Below are positions 6,192 to 15,466 of a stretch of DNA of 17,108 nt, in pieces (the stretch's first letter is position 1; every line of letters begins with the position of its first letter). Origin of the DNA: Betaproteobacteria bacterium UBA2293. GTDB lineage: Bacteria > Pseudomonadota > Gammaproteobacteria > Burkholderiales > Rhodocyclaceae. A program made the position numbers and the translations under genes. The stretch lies in the NCBI GenBank assembly GCA_002345845.1, contig DDWF01000310.1:1-17108 (forward strand), read 5' to 3'. Below the pieces are notes generated by a model. The model saw only the letters and a program-made list of their open reading frames with translations. It ran no database searches and was not told where the DNA came from.

Positions 6192-6731
6192 CTAATCTCC
6201 CTCGCCCTTATCCACCAGTTCCGTGACTACGCTCCCTCGCCGAGGCCGGCTCCGCCGGTCGCTATCAAGAAAGCGGTTCAATTCGCTCAACGCCTGTTCG
6301 TAGACGCCACGCTTGAACTCAATGACTGAATCCAGTGGCACCCAGTAATCATTCCAGCGCCAGGCATCAAACTCCGGCTTGCTGGTCGCCCGCAGGCTGA
6401 CATCGTTATCGCGCCCAACGAGGCGCAAGAGGAACCAGATTTGTTTCTGGCCCTTGTAGGAACCGCGCCATTCGCGCTTGATCCAGTGTGTCGGCACTTC
6501 ATAACGCAGCCAGCCTTTGGTTCGCCCGAGTATACGCACGTGCTCCGGGAGGAGCCCGACCTCTTCATACAGTTCACGATACATGGCCTCTTCCGGCGAC
6601 TCGCCGCGCTTGATGCCACCTTGTGGAAACTGCCAGGAATGCTCCCGTATGCGCTTACCCCAGAAAACCTCGTTTTTGGCGTTACAAAGAATGATGCCGA
6701 CGTTCGGGCGATAGCCTTCACGATCGAGCAT
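6192..6731 (-). CDS. rppH: RNA pyrophosphohydrolase (Nudix)
   Basis: Removes pyrophosphate from the 5' triphosphate of mRNAs and so opens them to RNase E-dependent decay. The 179-residue protein starts with the RppH signature [12 protein letters not shown]. It carries a complete Nudix box at 38-60: G38-x5-E44-x7-R52-E53-x2-E56-E57-x-G59. The following [23 protein letters not shown] and the late [29 protein letters not shown] segment distinguish RppH from other Nudix enzymes. The C-terminal 25 residues are basic and then acidic, probably disordered. AGGA lies about 5 nt before ATG 6731. It is divergent from proS across 111 bp and heads the operon rppH - CNP1-like - coq7. Confidence 0.96.
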   Translation of the reverse strand: MLDREGYRPNVGIILCNAKNEVFWGKRIREHSWQFPQGGIKRGESPEEAMYRELYEEVGLLPEHVRILGRTKGWLRYEVPTHWIKREWRGSYKGQKQIWFLLRLVGRDNDVSLRATSKPEFDAWRWNDYWVPLDSVIEFKRGVYEQALSELNRFLDSDRRSRPRRGSVVTELVDKGEGD

Positions 6732-6842
6732 GAGAATCCTGCAAAATTAATAGTTGCCTCGATTCTTTCACAAAGGCTGCCTGGGTGCAAAGCTCGCCCT
6801 GCGTGTAAAATGCCCTTTTGCCAACGAATTCAAGAGCATTCC

Positions 6843-8573
6843 ATGCGCACTTCGCAGTTCTTTTTCACCACTCTCAAGGAAGCCCCGGCGGACGCTGAAG
6901 TCATCAGCCAGAAAATGATGCTGCGGGCAGGCTACATCAAGCGTGCCGCTGCCGGCATCTACACCTGGATGCCGCTCGGACTGCGCGTGCTGCGCAAGGT
7001 TGAGAACATCGTCCGCGAGGAAATGGACCGCGCCGGCGCCCTGGAGTTGCTGATGCCGGCGGTGCAACCCGCAGAACTGTGGCAGGAATCCGGCCGCTGG
7101 GAACAGTACGGTCCGGAGTTGCTGCGTTTCAAGGATCGCCATCAACGCGAATTCGTCATCGGCCCGACGCACGAGGAAGTGATCACCGATGCCGTCCGCC
7201 GCGACGTCAAGAGTTACCGCCAGCTGCCGATCCATCTCTATCAGATCCAGACCAAGTTCCGCGATGAGATCCGTCCCCGTTTTGGCGTCATGCGCGGCCG
7301 CGAATTCCTGATGAAGGACGGCTACTCCTTCCATACTTCTTTTGAAGACCTGCAGCGCGAATACGGCAACATGTATGCGACCTACTGCCGTATCTTCACC
7401 CGCCTCGGCCTGAAGTTCCGTGCCGTGGCTGCAGATACCGGCTCGATCGGCGGTACCGGTTCGCACGAATTTCATGTCCTGGCCGACTCCGGCGAGGACG
7501 ACATCGCCTATTGCCCGACCTCCGACTACGCCGCCAATATCGAGCTGGCGGAAGCCGTTGCCCCAGCTACGCCGCGGGCGGCAGCAGGCAGTGCGATGGA
7601 AAAGGTTGCCACTCCGGGCAAGATGGCTTGCGCTGATGTTGCCGAATTTCTTGGCGTCGGACTGGAACGAATCGTCAAGGCGATCGCTGTGGTCGGCGAG
7701 AAGGAAGATGGCAGCAAGACCTTCGCCCTCCTGCTCCTACGCGGCGACCACGAACTGAATGAAATCAAGGCCAGCAAGATTCCCGCGCTTTCCCCGTTCC
7801 GTTTCGCCACTGAAGCCGAGGTTGAAGACAACCTTGGCTGCAAACCAGGTTACATCGGCCCGGTGGCGCTCCAGGGCAAGGACATCATGGTTTTTGCCGA
7901 TCGCAGCGTCGCCACCATGAGCGACTTCATCTGCGGCGCCAACGACGCCGGCTTCCACCTGTGCGGCGTCAACTTCGGCCGCGACCTGCCGGAACCGGAA
8001 GTCGCCGACCTGCGCAATGTCGTCGCCGGCGATCCGTCGCCGGATGGCAAGGGCTCACTGGAAATCCTGCGTGGCATCGAAGTCGGCCACATCTTCCAGT
8101 TGCGCCAGAAGTACGCAGCCGCCCTCAACTGCGCCTACCTGGACGAAAACGGCAAGAGCCAGATCATGGAGATGGGCTGCTACGGCATCGGCGTCTCGCG
8201 CATCGTCGGCGCCGCCATCGAGCAGGGCAACGACGAACGCGGCATCGTTCTGCCGGCCGCCATCGCCCCCTTCGCCGTCTGTATCGTGCCCATGGGCTAC
8301 CACAAGAGCGAGGCGGTCAAGGCTGAAGCCGACCGTCTGTACGGCAACCTCAAGGCAGCCGGCGTCGACGTCGTCCTCGATGACCGCAACGAACGCCCCG
8401 GCGTCATGTTTGCCGACATGGAACTGATCGGCATCCCGCATCGCGTGGTCATCGGCGAACGCGGCCTGAAGGATGGACTGGTCGAATACAAGGGACGCCA
8501 GGAGACCGAGGCGACGATGATCGCCAGTGGCGAAATCCAGTCCTTCCTGCAAGGGAAGCTGTGCGCCGGCTGA
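6843..8573 (+). CDS. proS: Proline--tRNA ligase (bacterial type, with editing domain)
   Basis: Class II aminoacyl-tRNA synthetase that charges tRNA-Pro and edits Ala-tRNA-Pro. From ATG 6843 the protein has 576 residues, the normal length for the long bacterial form. The frame stays open upstream, but the conserved start [15 protein letters not shown] fixes the true N-terminus here. Visible parts: the catalytic core with PTHEE (108-112) and motif 2 ([17 protein letters not shown], from 139), the YbaK-like editing insertion (about 225-400), motif 3 (GCYGIGVSR, about 445-453), and the anticodon-binding domain (about 470-576). A TAAAAT at 6806-6811 may be the -10 element, but no clear -35 accompanies it. 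Its last 13 bases overlap the lytic transglycosylase gene. Confidence 0.97.
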   Translation: MRTSQFFFTTLKEAPADAEVISQKMMLRAGYIKRAAAGIYTWMPLGLRVLRKVENIVREEMDRAGALELLMPAVQPAELWQESGRWEQYGPELLRFKDRHQREFVIGPTHEEVITDAVRRDVKSYRQLPIHLYQIQTKFRDEIRPRFGVMRGREFLMKDGYSFHTSFEDLQREYGNMYATYCRIFTRLGLKFRAVAADTGSIGGTGSHEFHVLADSGEDDIAYCPTSDYAANIELAEAVAPATPRAAAGSAMEKVATPGKMACADVAEFLGVGLERIVKAIAVVGEKEDGSKTFALLLLRGDHELNEIKASKIPALSPFRFATEAEVEDNLGCKPGYIGPVALQGKDIMVFADRSVATMSDFICGANDAGFHLCGVNFGRDLPEPEVADLRNVVAGDPSPDGKGSLEILRGIEVGHIFQLRQKYAAALNCAYLDENGKSQIMEMGCYGIGVSRIVGAAIEQGNDERGIVLPAAIAPFAVCIVPMGYHKSEAVKAEADRLYGNLKAAGVDVVLDDRNERPGVMFADMELIGIPHRVVIGERGLKDGLVEYKGRQETEATMIASGEIQSFLQGKLCAG

Positions 8574-9172
8574 TTGCGGCGCTGTTGATGTGTGGAGCGT
8601 CGGCGGCCTACGCCGGCGCTCAGAAGTATGAGCCGATGTCGGCCAGCGTCCGTGCCGCCTTGCACAAGGCGGTATCCGACTCGCGACCGGCGGTCAGCTC
8701 ATTCAGGACGCCCATGGAGGCTGCCGACTGGCTGGGCGAAATGTCCAAACGCCTGGAAAAGCGCATCCCGAACCGCGACTACCGCATCGACCTGCTGCGC
8801 AGCGTGCATTACGAAGCGACGCGGGCCGGCCTCGACCCACAGCTGGTGCTCGGCCTGATCCAGGTTGAATCGGCTTTTCGCAAGTACGCCGTGTCGTCAG
8901 TTGGCGCCCGCGGCTACATGCAGGTGATGCCTTTCTGGATCAAGGTCATCGGCCGGCCTGAGGACTCACTGTTCGACCTGCGCACCAACCTGCGCTACGG
9001 CTGCACCATCCTCCGCCACTATCTGGACATCGAAAAAGGCGACCTGTACCGCGCCCTAGGCCGCTACAACGGCAGCCTGGGCAAACCCGAGTACCCGAAC
9101 CTGGTGCGCGCTGCCTGGCAAAACCACTGGGACTACGACAAGCCCGCCCGCCTCGCCCAGAGCGAACGCTAG
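8561..9172 (+). CDS. Secreted lytic transglycosylase (SLT domain)
   Basis: Periplasmic muramidase-like enzyme that cleaves the MurNAc-GlcNAc bond and leaves 1,6-anhydro ends. The 203-residue protein starts at GTG 8561, preceded by AAGGG, inside the end of proS. A signal peptide is clear (residues 1-18, cleavage after AYA). The SLT domain covers about 82-180: catalytic E103 in [20 protein letters not shown] (115-124), the [19 protein letters not shown] helix, and ALGRYNGS near the end. Overlap with proS implies translational coupling, an arrangement I think is common in this lineage. It converges on ffh with 26 bp between stop codons. The exact subfamily (MltC- or Slt-like) is not certain. Confidence 0.92.
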   Translation: MRRLIAALLMCGASAAYAGAQKYEPMSASVRAALHKAVSDSRPAVSSFRTPMEAADWLGEMSKRLEKRIPNRDYRIDLLRSVHYEATRAGLDPQLVLGLIQVESAFRKYAVSSVGARGYMQVMPFWIKVIGRPEDSLFDLRTNLRYGCTILRHYLDIEKGDLYRALGRYNGSLGKPEYPNLVRAAWQNHWDYDKPARLAQSER

Positions 9173-9198
9173 CGCTTCGCGGGCGTGATGCTCAACGG

Positions 9199-10566
9199 TC
9201 AGCGGCCCATCCCGCCCATGCCGGGCAGCATGCCCTTCATCCCACGCATCAGCTTGCCGATGCCACCCTTTGAGAACTGCTTCATCATCTTCTGCGTCTG
9301 CTCGAACTGGTTGAGCAGACGATTCACGTCCTGTACCTGAACCCCTGCTCCGGCAGCGATACGCCGTTTGCGGCTGGCCTTGATCAGTTCCGGCTTGGCC
9401 CGCTCGGCCGGCGTCATCGAGTTGATGATGCCCTCGACCCTGCCGATCATCTTGTTCTCGGCGCCGGCCGGCAACTGACCGGCGGCCTGGGCAATCTGCG
9501 CCGGCATCTTGTCCATCATCGCCGACAGACCGCCCATATTGCGCATTTGTGCCATCTGTTCCTTGAAGTCACTGAGATCGAAGCCCTTGCCCGCCTTCAG
9601 TTTCTTGGCAAAGGCGACAGCCTTTTCCTCGTCCAGTCCCTTTTTGGCCTCTTCGATCAGCGACAGCACGTCGCCCATGCCGAGGATGCGTGAAGCCATC
9701 CGCTCCGGGTGGAAAGCCTCGAGACCGGATAGCTTCTCGCCGACGCCAGCAAATTTGATCGGCTTGCCGGTCACGTGCCGCACCGAGAGCGCGGCACCAC
9801 CGCGTGAATCACCATCCAGCTTGGTCAACACGACACCAGTCAGCGGCAGAGCCTCGCTGAAGGCACGTGCCGTGTTCACCGCATCCTGGCCGAGCATGGC
9901 ATCAACCACGAACAGGGTCTCGATCGGATTGACAGCAGCGTGCAGACGCTTGATTTCAGCCATCATCTCCTCGTCGATGGCCAGACGGCCGGCGGTATCG
10001 ACGAGCAGCACGTCATGGTAGTGGCGCTTGGCCCAATCGACCGCGGCCAGCGCAATGCTCTCCGGCTTTTCACCGACCGTGGACGGGAAGAAATCGACGC
10101 CGGCCTGGCCGGCCACTGATTTCAACTGCTCAATGGCCGCCGGACGGTAGACGTCACAGGAAACGACCAGCACCTTCTTCTTGTGGTTTTCCTTGAGGAA
10201 CTTGCCCAGCTTGCCGACCGTCGTCGTCTTGCCGGCACCCTGCAGGCCGGCCATCAGCACGATCGCTGGCGGCTGGGTGTTGAAACTGATGCCTTCGTGG
10301 GCGGCGCCCATGATCCTGGTCAACTCGCCATGGACGACGCCGATTAAGGCCTGGCCCGGGCTAAGCGAACCGATTACCGCCTCGCCGACCGCCTTTTCCT
10401 TGACCGCCGCGATGAAATCCTTGACCACCGGCAACGCGACGTCGGCCTCGAGCAAAGCCATGCGCACCTCGCGCAGGGCATCGGTGATATTGGCCTCAGT
10501 CAGGCGGGCTTCGCCCTTCAGCGTCTTCATGACGCGGGCAAGGCGGGTGGTCAGGTTGTCGAGCAT
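9199..10566 (-). CDS. ffh: Signal recognition particle protein Ffh (SRP54)
   Basis: GTPase that binds signal sequences on ribosomes and, with 4.5S RNA and FtsY, delivers inner-membrane proteins to the translocon. The 455-residue length is typical. Domains: N helical bundle (1-90); G domain with P-loop GLQGAGKTT (107-115), DTAGR (near 190) and TKLDGDSRGG (near 247); Met-rich M domain (about 325-455) with the 4.5S-binding helix-turn-helix GSRKRRIAAGAGV-like segment (here KASRKRRIAAGAG) and a Met/Gly-rich tail. Start ATG 10566 gives the standard MLDNLTTRLA N-terminus, but no clear Shine-Dalgarno precedes it. Only 29 bp separate it from the divergent CcsA/YpjD-type start, so its promoter must overlap that gene's 5' end. 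Confidence 0.97.
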   Translation of the reverse strand: MLDNLTTRLARVMKTLKGEARLTEANITDALREVRMALLEADVALPVVKDFIAAVKEKAVGEAVIGSLSPGQALIGVVHGELTRIMGAAHEGISFNTQPPAIVLMAGLQGAGKTTTVGKLGKFLKENHKKKVLVVSCDVYRPAAIEQLKSVAGQAGVDFFPSTVGEKPESIALAAVDWAKRHYHDVLLVDTAGRLAIDEEMMAEIKRLHAAVNPIETLFVVDAMLGQDAVNTARAFSEALPLTGVVLTKLDGDSRGGAALSVRHVTGKPIKFAGVGEKLSGLEAFHPERMASRILGMGDVLSLIEEAKKGLDEEKAVAFAKKLKAGKGFDLSDFKEQMAQMRNMGGLSAMMDKMPAQIAQAAGQLPAGAENKMIGRVEGIINSMTPAERAKPELIKASRKRRIAAGAGVQVQDVNRLLNQFEQTQKMMKQFSKGGIGKLMRGMKGMLPGMGGMGR

Positions 10567-10583
10567 GGCAGATGGGCTTCTAG

Positions 10584-10589
10584 TAGAAT
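10584..10589 (+). promoter_or_regulatory. -10 element placed for a leaderless transcript of the CcsA/YpjD-type gene
   Basis: TAGAAT at 10584-10589 is followed by 6 nt and then the A of ATG 10596, so transcription could start on the first base of the start codon. No Shine-Dalgarno lies between. No good -35 is seen at 17 bp; TTGTCG at 10556-10561 is too far (22 bp). Confidence 0.4.
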
Positions 10590-10595
10590 TCGCGG

Positions 10596-11435
10596 ATGTC
10601 CGACATTGTAATTCAGCTTCTGCCGCACATTCTCGCCGCCCTGATATATGGCCTCCTGGGCCTGCATTTCTGGAACACCCGCTGGCGAGAAAGCGAGCAT
10701 CAATGTGTTGCCTGCCCGATGCTACCCTGGGAACGCGCAGCCATTGCCGCTGCCTTGCTGATCCACGCCTGGGGTTTGTATGACGGCCTGTTCGCCGAGA
10801 TCGGCATGCGCTTCTCCTTCAGCTTTGCCTTGTCCCTGATGATGTGGCTGGCCGTCCTGATCTATTGGCTGGAGAGCTTCATGGCGCGCATGGAAGGGCT
10901 GCAACCAATGGTCCTCCCGCTCGCTGCGGCGTGCACGCTGCTGCCGGTGCTCTTCCCCTATGTTCATTTGGTCGCCCATGCCGGCGCCACCGGCTTCAAG
11001 CTGCATTTCCTGGCGGCCATGCTGGCCTACAGCCTGCTGACGCTTTCCGCCCTGCACGCCATATTCATGGGCTTTACCGAAAATGCACTGCACAAACGCT
11101 CACTCAAGCGCAGCCTGACCAGCCTGCCGCCACTGATGGCCATGGAGTCACTGCTCTTCCGTATGCTGACCATCGGCTTCATCCTGCTCACCCTCACCGT
11201 CGGCAGCGGCGTCCTCTTCTCCGAAGAACTTTTCGGCAAACCGCTCAGCATCGACCATAAGACACTCTTCGCTTTTGCTTCCTGGGGTATTTTCGCCACC
11301 CTGCTGGTCGGCCGCCATGCCTGGGGCTGGCGTGGGAAGCGCGCCCTGCGCTGGACCCTGGCCGGCTTTACGCTACTCATCCTGGCCTATGTCGGCAGCC
11401 GCTTTGTCGGCGAAGTGATTCTCCGGCATCTCTGA
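10596..11435 (+). CDS. CcsA/YpjD-type cytochrome c assembly family membrane protein
   Basis: Polytopic inner-membrane protein of 279 residues, about eight membrane helices by eye. It belongs to the CcmC/CcsA superfamily of haem-handling proteins. Conserved features include the LTLTVGSGVLFSEELFG helix, the KTLFAFASWGIFATLLVGRHAWGWRGKRAL segment with paired Trp/His residues, and the N-terminal LIYGLLGLHFW. Proteins of this branch (YpjD in E. coli) lie next to ffh in many proteobacteria, as here; their role in cytochrome c maturation is assumed, not proven. The ATG at 10596 lacks a ribosome binding site, and a -10 box sits exactly where a leaderless mRNA would need it. No other cytochrome c biogenesis gene is in the window. 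Confidence 0.85.
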   Translation: MSDIVIQLLPHILAALIYGLLGLHFWNTRWRESEHQCVACPMLPWERAAIAAALLIHAWGLYDGLFAEIGMRFSFSFALSLMMWLAVLIYWLESFMARMEGLQPMVLPLAAACTLLPVLFPYVHLVAHAGATGFKLHFLAAMLAYSLLTLSALHAIFMGFTENALHKRSLKRSLTSLPPLMAMESLLFRMLTIGFILLTLTVGSGVLFSEELFGKPLSIDHKTLFAFASWGIFATLLVGRHAWGWRGKRALRWTLAGFTLLILAYVGSRFVGEVILRHL

Positions 11436-11442
11436 TCCCTGA

Positions 11443-11468
11443 ATGGCACCCGCTTACAACGGTGCCGT
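11443..11468. terminator. Weak hairpin after the CcsA/YpjD-type gene
   Basis: ATGGCACC and GGTGCCGT pair (8 bp including one wobble) around a 10-nt loop just past the stop codon. There is no T-run. It may mark the 3' end of the transcript, but the evidence is thin. Confidence 0.25.
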
Positions 11469-11503
11469 CAGCACTCCGAGGACAGCCCCTTCAATATCTC
11501 AAC

Positions 11504-11519
11504 GACATCACGTGATGTC
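11504..11519. promoter_or_regulatory. Perfect 16-bp palindrome in the pilB upstream region
   Basis: GACATCACGTGATGTC is fully self-complementary with no spacer, which suits a dimeric DNA-binding protein. It lies 143 bp upstream of the pilB start in the 226-bp gap between genes. I do not recognise the regulator. Confidence 0.4.
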
Positions 11520-11600
11520 TGCTAAACGTCAAGGTTTTGCTTACTCGCGATCGCATGCTGCAAAGACGGCCAGGATTCAGGCGAGACAGGGCAGCCAACC

Positions 11601-11629
11601 TTTACAAACCCGCGCCTGCGTAGCATCAT
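11601..11629 (+). promoter_or_regulatory. Possible pilB promoter
   Basis: TTTACA (11601-11606), a 17-bp spacer and CATCAT (11624-11629) form a moderate sigma-70 match about 26 bp before the pilB start. No sigma-54 type GG-N10-GC element was found in the gap. Confidence 0.3.
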
Positions 11630-11661
11630 CGGGCGATCTATTAGGCATTTGACTATATTCC

Positions 11662-13377
11662 ATGGCGGCAACCCCCCAATCCCCACCGCTCAGCGGTCTG
11701 GCGCGCGCCTTGGTGCAGGCAGGGCAACTCAAGGAGGCGGAAGCCGAGCAACTGCTGTCGCAAGCCACCAATGCCAGAACCACGCTGATCGAGCAGATCA
11801 TCATCAGCCAGAAGGCGACGGCAATTGAAATTGCCCGCTTCGTATCCGAAACGTTTGGCTATCCCCTGCTTGACCTTGCGTCATTTGATGACAGCCACAT
11901 CCCGGAAAACGCGATCGATCGCAAATTGATTGCAACCCACAAGGTGATTCCGCTCAACAAGCGCGGCAATCGCCTCTCGGTTGCCATCGCCGACCCAACC
12001 AATCTTCGTGCCCTCGATGAAATCCGCTTCCAGACCGGCCTCGCGGTAGACCCCATTGTCGTCGAGCAACCCAAGCTGGCTCCACTGGTTGCCAAGTACG
12101 CAGAATCGGCAAGCGATACGCTGAAGAATCTGGCCGGCGAGGACATCAACCTTGATTTTCTCGACGAGGAATCGGCAGCAAAAGCCGACGAAGCCAACGG
12201 GCAGGATGTCGATGACGCACCGGTCGTCAAGTTCATCCAGAAGATGCTGCTCGATGCCATCAACGATGGCGCCTCCGATATTCACTTCGAACCTTACGAA
12301 AAGTTCTACCGCATTCGTTTCCGGGTCGACGGCATCCTGCGCGAGATCGCCACACCGCCGCTGGCCATCAAGGAAAAACTGGCCTCGCGGATCAAGGTCA
12401 TTTCCCGCCTCAACATCGCCGAAAAACGGGTGCCTCAGGATGGACGGATGCGCCTGGTGCTATCCAAGAGCCGCGCCATCGATTTCCGGGTCAGCACCCT
12501 GCCGACCTTGCAGGGCGAGAAGATCGTCCTGCGCATCCTGGACCCGACCTCGGCCACACTGGGCATCGAAGCCCTAGGCTACGAGCCAGAGCAAAAAGCC
12601 TCCCTGCTCGACGCCATCAATCGCCCCTACGGCATGGTGCTGGTCACCGGGCCAACCGGCTCCGGCAAGACAGTTTCGCTGTACACCTGCCTGAATTTAT
12701 TGAACAAGGACGGCGTCAACATCTCGACAGCAGAGGATCCAGCGGAAATCAACCTGCCCGGCGTCAACCAGGTCAATGTGGACGATCGCGCCGGACTGAC
12801 CTTCCCGGTCGCCCTCAAGGCTTTCCTGCGCCAGGATCCGGACATCATCATGGTTGGCGAAATCCGCGACCTGGAGACTGCCGAAATCGCCATCAAGGCG
12901 GCCCAGACCGGCCACATGGTACTGTCGACACTGCATACCAACGACGCCCCGCAAACACTCACCCGCCTGATGAACATGGGCGTGCCAACTTTCAACATCG
13001 CCTCAAGCATCCAGTTGATCACCGCCCAGCGCCTGGCGCGCCGTCTGTGCAATTGCAAGAAGCCGATGACCGTACCAACCCAGGCCCTGCTTGATGCCGG
13101 CTACAAGGACGAAGATCTCGACGGCTCGTGGACCCTGTACGGTCCGGGCGGCTGCGATCGCTGCAAGGGCAGCGGCTTCAAGGGCCGCGTCGGCATCTAT
13201 CAGGTCATGCCCATTTCCGAAGCCATGCAGCGCCTGATCATGAGTGGTGCCACCTCGCTCGACCTGGCCCAGCAGGCCAAGCTGGAAGGCGTCAAGGATT
13301 TGCGCGAATCCGGGTTGCTCAAAGTAAAACAAGGCGTGACATCGCTCGATGAAGTGCTGAGCACGACCAACATCTAA
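11662..13377 (+). CDS. pilB: Type IV pilus assembly ATPase PilB
   Basis: Hexameric cytoplasmic ATPase that drives pilus extension. The 571-residue length matches PilB. Parts: an N-terminal MshE_N/GSPII_E-type domain (about 10-150); a linker with acidic run; the ATPase domain with Walker A GPTGSGKT (330-337), Asp box and Walker B DPDIIMVGEIRD (about 391-402), and His box TGHMVLSTLHTNDAPQ (from about 417). The tetracysteine zinc site (CNC near 463-466, GCDRC near 497-500) separates extension ATPases from PilT/PilU retraction motors. The start at ATG 11662 has no obvious Shine-Dalgarno. It is followed after 11 bp by pilC, preceded by AAGGGG, as the first gene of pilBCD. Confidence 0.97.
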   Translation: MAATPQSPPLSGLARALVQAGQLKEAEAEQLLSQATNARTTLIEQIIISQKATAIEIARFVSETFGYPLLDLASFDDSHIPENAIDRKLIATHKVIPLNKRGNRLSVAIADPTNLRALDEIRFQTGLAVDPIVVEQPKLAPLVAKYAESASDTLKNLAGEDINLDFLDEESAAKADEANGQDVDDAPVVKFIQKMLLDAINDGASDIHFEPYEKFYRIRFRVDGILREIATPPLAIKEKLASRIKVISRLNIAEKRVPQDGRMRLVLSKSRAIDFRVSTLPTLQGEKIVLRILDPTSATLGIEALGYEPEQKASLLDAINRPYGMVLVTGPTGSGKTVSLYTCLNLLNKDGVNISTAEDPAEINLPGVNQVNVDDRAGLTFPVALKAFLRQDPDIIMVGEIRDLETAEIAIKAAQTGHMVLSTLHTNDAPQTLTRLMNMGVPTFNIASSIQLITAQRLARRLCNCKKPMTVPTQALLDAGYKDEDLDGSWTLYGPGGCDRCKGSGFKGRVGIYQVMPISEAMQRLIMSGATSLDLAQQAKLEGVKDLRESGLLKVKQGVTSLDEVLSTTNI

Positions 13378-13388
13378 GGGGAAGATTT

Positions 13389-14615
13389 ATGGCCACCGCC
13401 GCAAAACCGAGAGCCGCCACCGTCAAGGAAGCCTCCTTCCTCTGGGAAGGGCGTAACAAGGACGGCAAGACCGTGCGCGGTGAAATGCGCGCAGCCAGTG
13501 AATCGGTCGTACTGACCACTCTGCGCCGACAGGGCATCACCAATGCCAAGGCCAAGAAATTGCGTTTCAAGGGCGGCGGCAGGATCACCGACAAGGACAT
13601 CGCCTTGTTCACCCGCCAACTGGCGACCATGATGAAATCCGGCGTTCCTCTGCTGCAGGCCTTCGACATCGTCGGCCGCGGCCACTCCAACGCTGCCGTC
13701 GGCAAACTGCTGCTCGACATCAAGGCCGACGTCGAAACCGGCAGCTCACTGTCCCAGGCCTTCCGCAAGTTCCCGCTGCACTTCGACGCCCTCTATTGCA
13801 ACCTGGTCTCCGCCGGCGAACAGGCCGGCATCCTCGACACCCTGCTTGACCGACTGGCTACCTACAAAGAAAAGATCATTGCCATCAAAAGCAAGATCAA
13901 GGCGGCCCTTTTCTACCCGATTGCGGTGCTCGTCGTTGCCTTCATCATCACGGCAGTGATCATGATCTTCGTGATTCCGGCCTTCAAGGACGTGTTCTCC
14001 AACTTCGGCGCCGACCTACCGGCACCGACGCTCGTCGTCATCGCTATATCTGATTTCTTCGTCGCCTACTGGTGGGCCATCTTTGGCATCATCGGCGGCG
14101 GTCTCTACGCCTTCTTCGAGGCCTGGAAGCGCTCGGAAAAGGTGCAGATGACCATGGACCGTCTGTTGCTGCGCCTGCCCATCTTCGGTGACATCGTGCG
14201 CAAGTCGGTGATCGCCCGCTGGACGCGCACGCTGGCAACCATGTTCGCCGCCGGCGTACCGCTCGTCGAATCATTGGACTCGGTCGGCGGTGCCGCTGGT
14301 AACCATGTATACAAGGTGGCTACCAAGCAGATTCAGAGCGAGGTATCGACTGGTACCAGCCTGACCATCTCCATGCAGAACGTGAACCTTTTCCCCAACA
14401 TGGTCACCCAGATGGTTGCTATCGGCGAGGAATCCGGCGCTCTCGACTCCATGTTGTCCAAAGTGGCGGATTTCTTCGAACAGGAAGTTGATGATGCGGT
14501 GGACGCCATGTCCAGCCTGATGGAACCGGTCATCATGGTGGTTCTCGGCACACTGATCGGCGGCATGATTGTCGCCATGTACCTGCCCATCTTCAAGCTC
14601 GGTTCAGTCGTCTGA
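13389..14615 (+). CDS. pilC: Type IV pilus inner-membrane platform protein PilC
   Basis: Membrane platform on which PilB acts to push pilin subunits into the growing fibre. The 408 residues comprise two repeated T2SSF domains (about 72-195 and 275-395). Each begins with a similar helical motif: LFTRQLATMMKSGVPLLQAFD and WTRTLATMFAAGVPLVESLD. Three membrane segments lie at about 175-200, 222-245 and 378-402, and the protein ends LPIFKLGSVV as usual for PilC. The N-terminal 70 residues hold the short cytoplasmic FLWEGRNKDGKTVRGEM element. The stop codon overlaps the pilD start by one base (TGATG). Confidence 0.96.
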   Translation: MATAAKPRAATVKEASFLWEGRNKDGKTVRGEMRAASESVVLTTLRRQGITNAKAKKLRFKGGGRITDKDIALFTRQLATMMKSGVPLLQAFDIVGRGHSNAAVGKLLLDIKADVETGSSLSQAFRKFPLHFDALYCNLVSAGEQAGILDTLLDRLATYKEKIIAIKSKIKAALFYPIAVLVVAFIITAVIMIFVIPAFKDVFSNFGADLPAPTLVVIAISDFFVAYWWAIFGIIGGGLYAFFEAWKRSEKVQMTMDRLLLRLPIFGDIVRKSVIARWTRTLATMFAAGVPLVESLDSVGGAAGNHVYKVATKQIQSEVSTGTSLTISMQNVNLFPNMVTQMVAIGEESGALDSMLSKVADFFEQEVDDAVDAMSSLMEPVIMVVLGTLIGGMIVAMYLPIFKLGSVV

Positions 14616-15466
14616 TGCTCACCGAATCGCTGGCCGGCCTGGCGGCCGTCGCCGGGCTGTTGGGCCTGTGCGTCGGCAGCTTTCTCAATGTGGTAATCCA
14701 TCGCCTACCGAAAATGATGGAACAGGAATGGCAGGCACAGTGCGCCGAGTTGCGGGACGAAACGCCGCCCGACCAGCCGCCACTGTCACTGGCCCGGCCG
14801 CGCTCGCGCTGCCCCCATTGCGGGCACGGCATCACCGCCATGGAAAACATTCCTCTGATCAGTTACCTGCTGATTCTCAGAGGCAAATGCTCAAGCTGCG
14901 GCCAGCGAATATCGATCCGTTATCCGCTTGTCGAACTGCTCACCGGCCTGCTCTCAGCCTATACCGTCTGGCATTTCGGCCCAACCGTTCAGGCCGCCGG
15001 TGCCCTGCTCCTGATCTGGGCCCTGATTGCCCTCGCCGTCATCGACCTGGATACGCAGTTACTACCGGACTCCATCACTCTGCCCCTGCTCTGGCTGGGC
15101 CTGGCACTCAATCTTGGCGGCAGCTTTACTGATTTGCCGTCGGCTGTGACCGGAGCCATGGCAGGGTACCTCGCCCTATGGTCGGTTTATTGGCTGTTCA
15201 AGCTGGCCACCGGCAAAGAGGGCATGGGCTACGGCGACTTCAAGCTGCTGGCGGCGCTAGGGGCATGGCTTGGCTGGCAGATGCTGCCGGCGATCATACT
15301 GCTCTCGTCTGTTGTCGGCGCCATCATCGGTATTGCCCTGATCGTTGCCGCCCGTCATGGACGCAATGTACCCATTCCCTTCGGCCCCTACCTCGCCGCC
15401 GCCGGAGCCATCGCGCTCTTCTGGGGCGACGCACTGACCCAGCGCTATCTTGGCCTGCTCGCTTGA
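14615..15466 (+). CDS. pilD: Prepilin leader peptidase / N-methyltransferase PilD
   Basis: Bifunctional inner-membrane aspartyl protease that cuts the leader of type IV prepilins (and type II secretion pseudopilins) and methylates the new N-terminal Phe. The 283-residue length is standard. Features: the GSFLNVVIHRLP motif (21-32); a cytoplasmic zinc site with C66-x2-C69 and C92-x2-C95; a first catalytic Asp in AVIDLDTQLLPD (D144 region); a second in GMGYGDFK (D208); and several membrane helices. It starts inside the pilC stop codon, so translation is coupled. The gene coaE, which follows pilD in Neisseria and Pseudomonas, is absent here. Confidence 0.96.
   Translation: MLTESLAGLAAVAGLLGLCVGSFLNVVIHRLPKMMEQEWQAQCAELRDETPPDQPPLSLARPRSRCPHCGHGITAMENIPLISYLLILRGKCSSCGQRISIRYPLVELLTGLLSAYTVWHFGPTVQAAGALLLIWALIALAVIDLDTQLLPDSITLPLLWLGLALNLGGSFTDLPSAVTGAMAGYLALWSVYWLFKLATGKEGMGYGDFKLLAALGAWLGWQMLPAIILLSSVVGAIIGIALIVAARHGRNVPIPFGPYLAAAGAIALFWGDALTQRYLGLLA

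Noticed and set aside
6441..6842. Possible long N-terminal extension of ProS
   Set aside because: The open frame continues upstream only because it runs antisense to rppH. The conserved ProRS N-terminus begins at 6843.
9160..9195. GCGAA/TTCGC inverted repeat between the lytic transglycosylase and ffh
   Set aside because: Only 5 bp of stem, partly coding, and no T-run; too weak to call a terminator.
11084..11095. TGCACTGCACAA inside the CcsA/YpjD-type gene, like the operator-like site at 4511-4525
   Set aside because: It falls within well-conserved coding sequence (Asn-Ala-Leu-His-Lys region) and is probably chance. It does warn that this half of the motif is not rare.
11444..11459. TGGCAC-like sigma-54 element before pilB
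   Set aside because: The required GC ten bases after GG is absent, and the sequence is better explained as part of a small hairpin.
11547..11554. GCGATCGC octamer (HIP1-like) upstream of pilB
   Set aside because: A single copy in GC-rich DNA is expected by chance; no clustering was seen.
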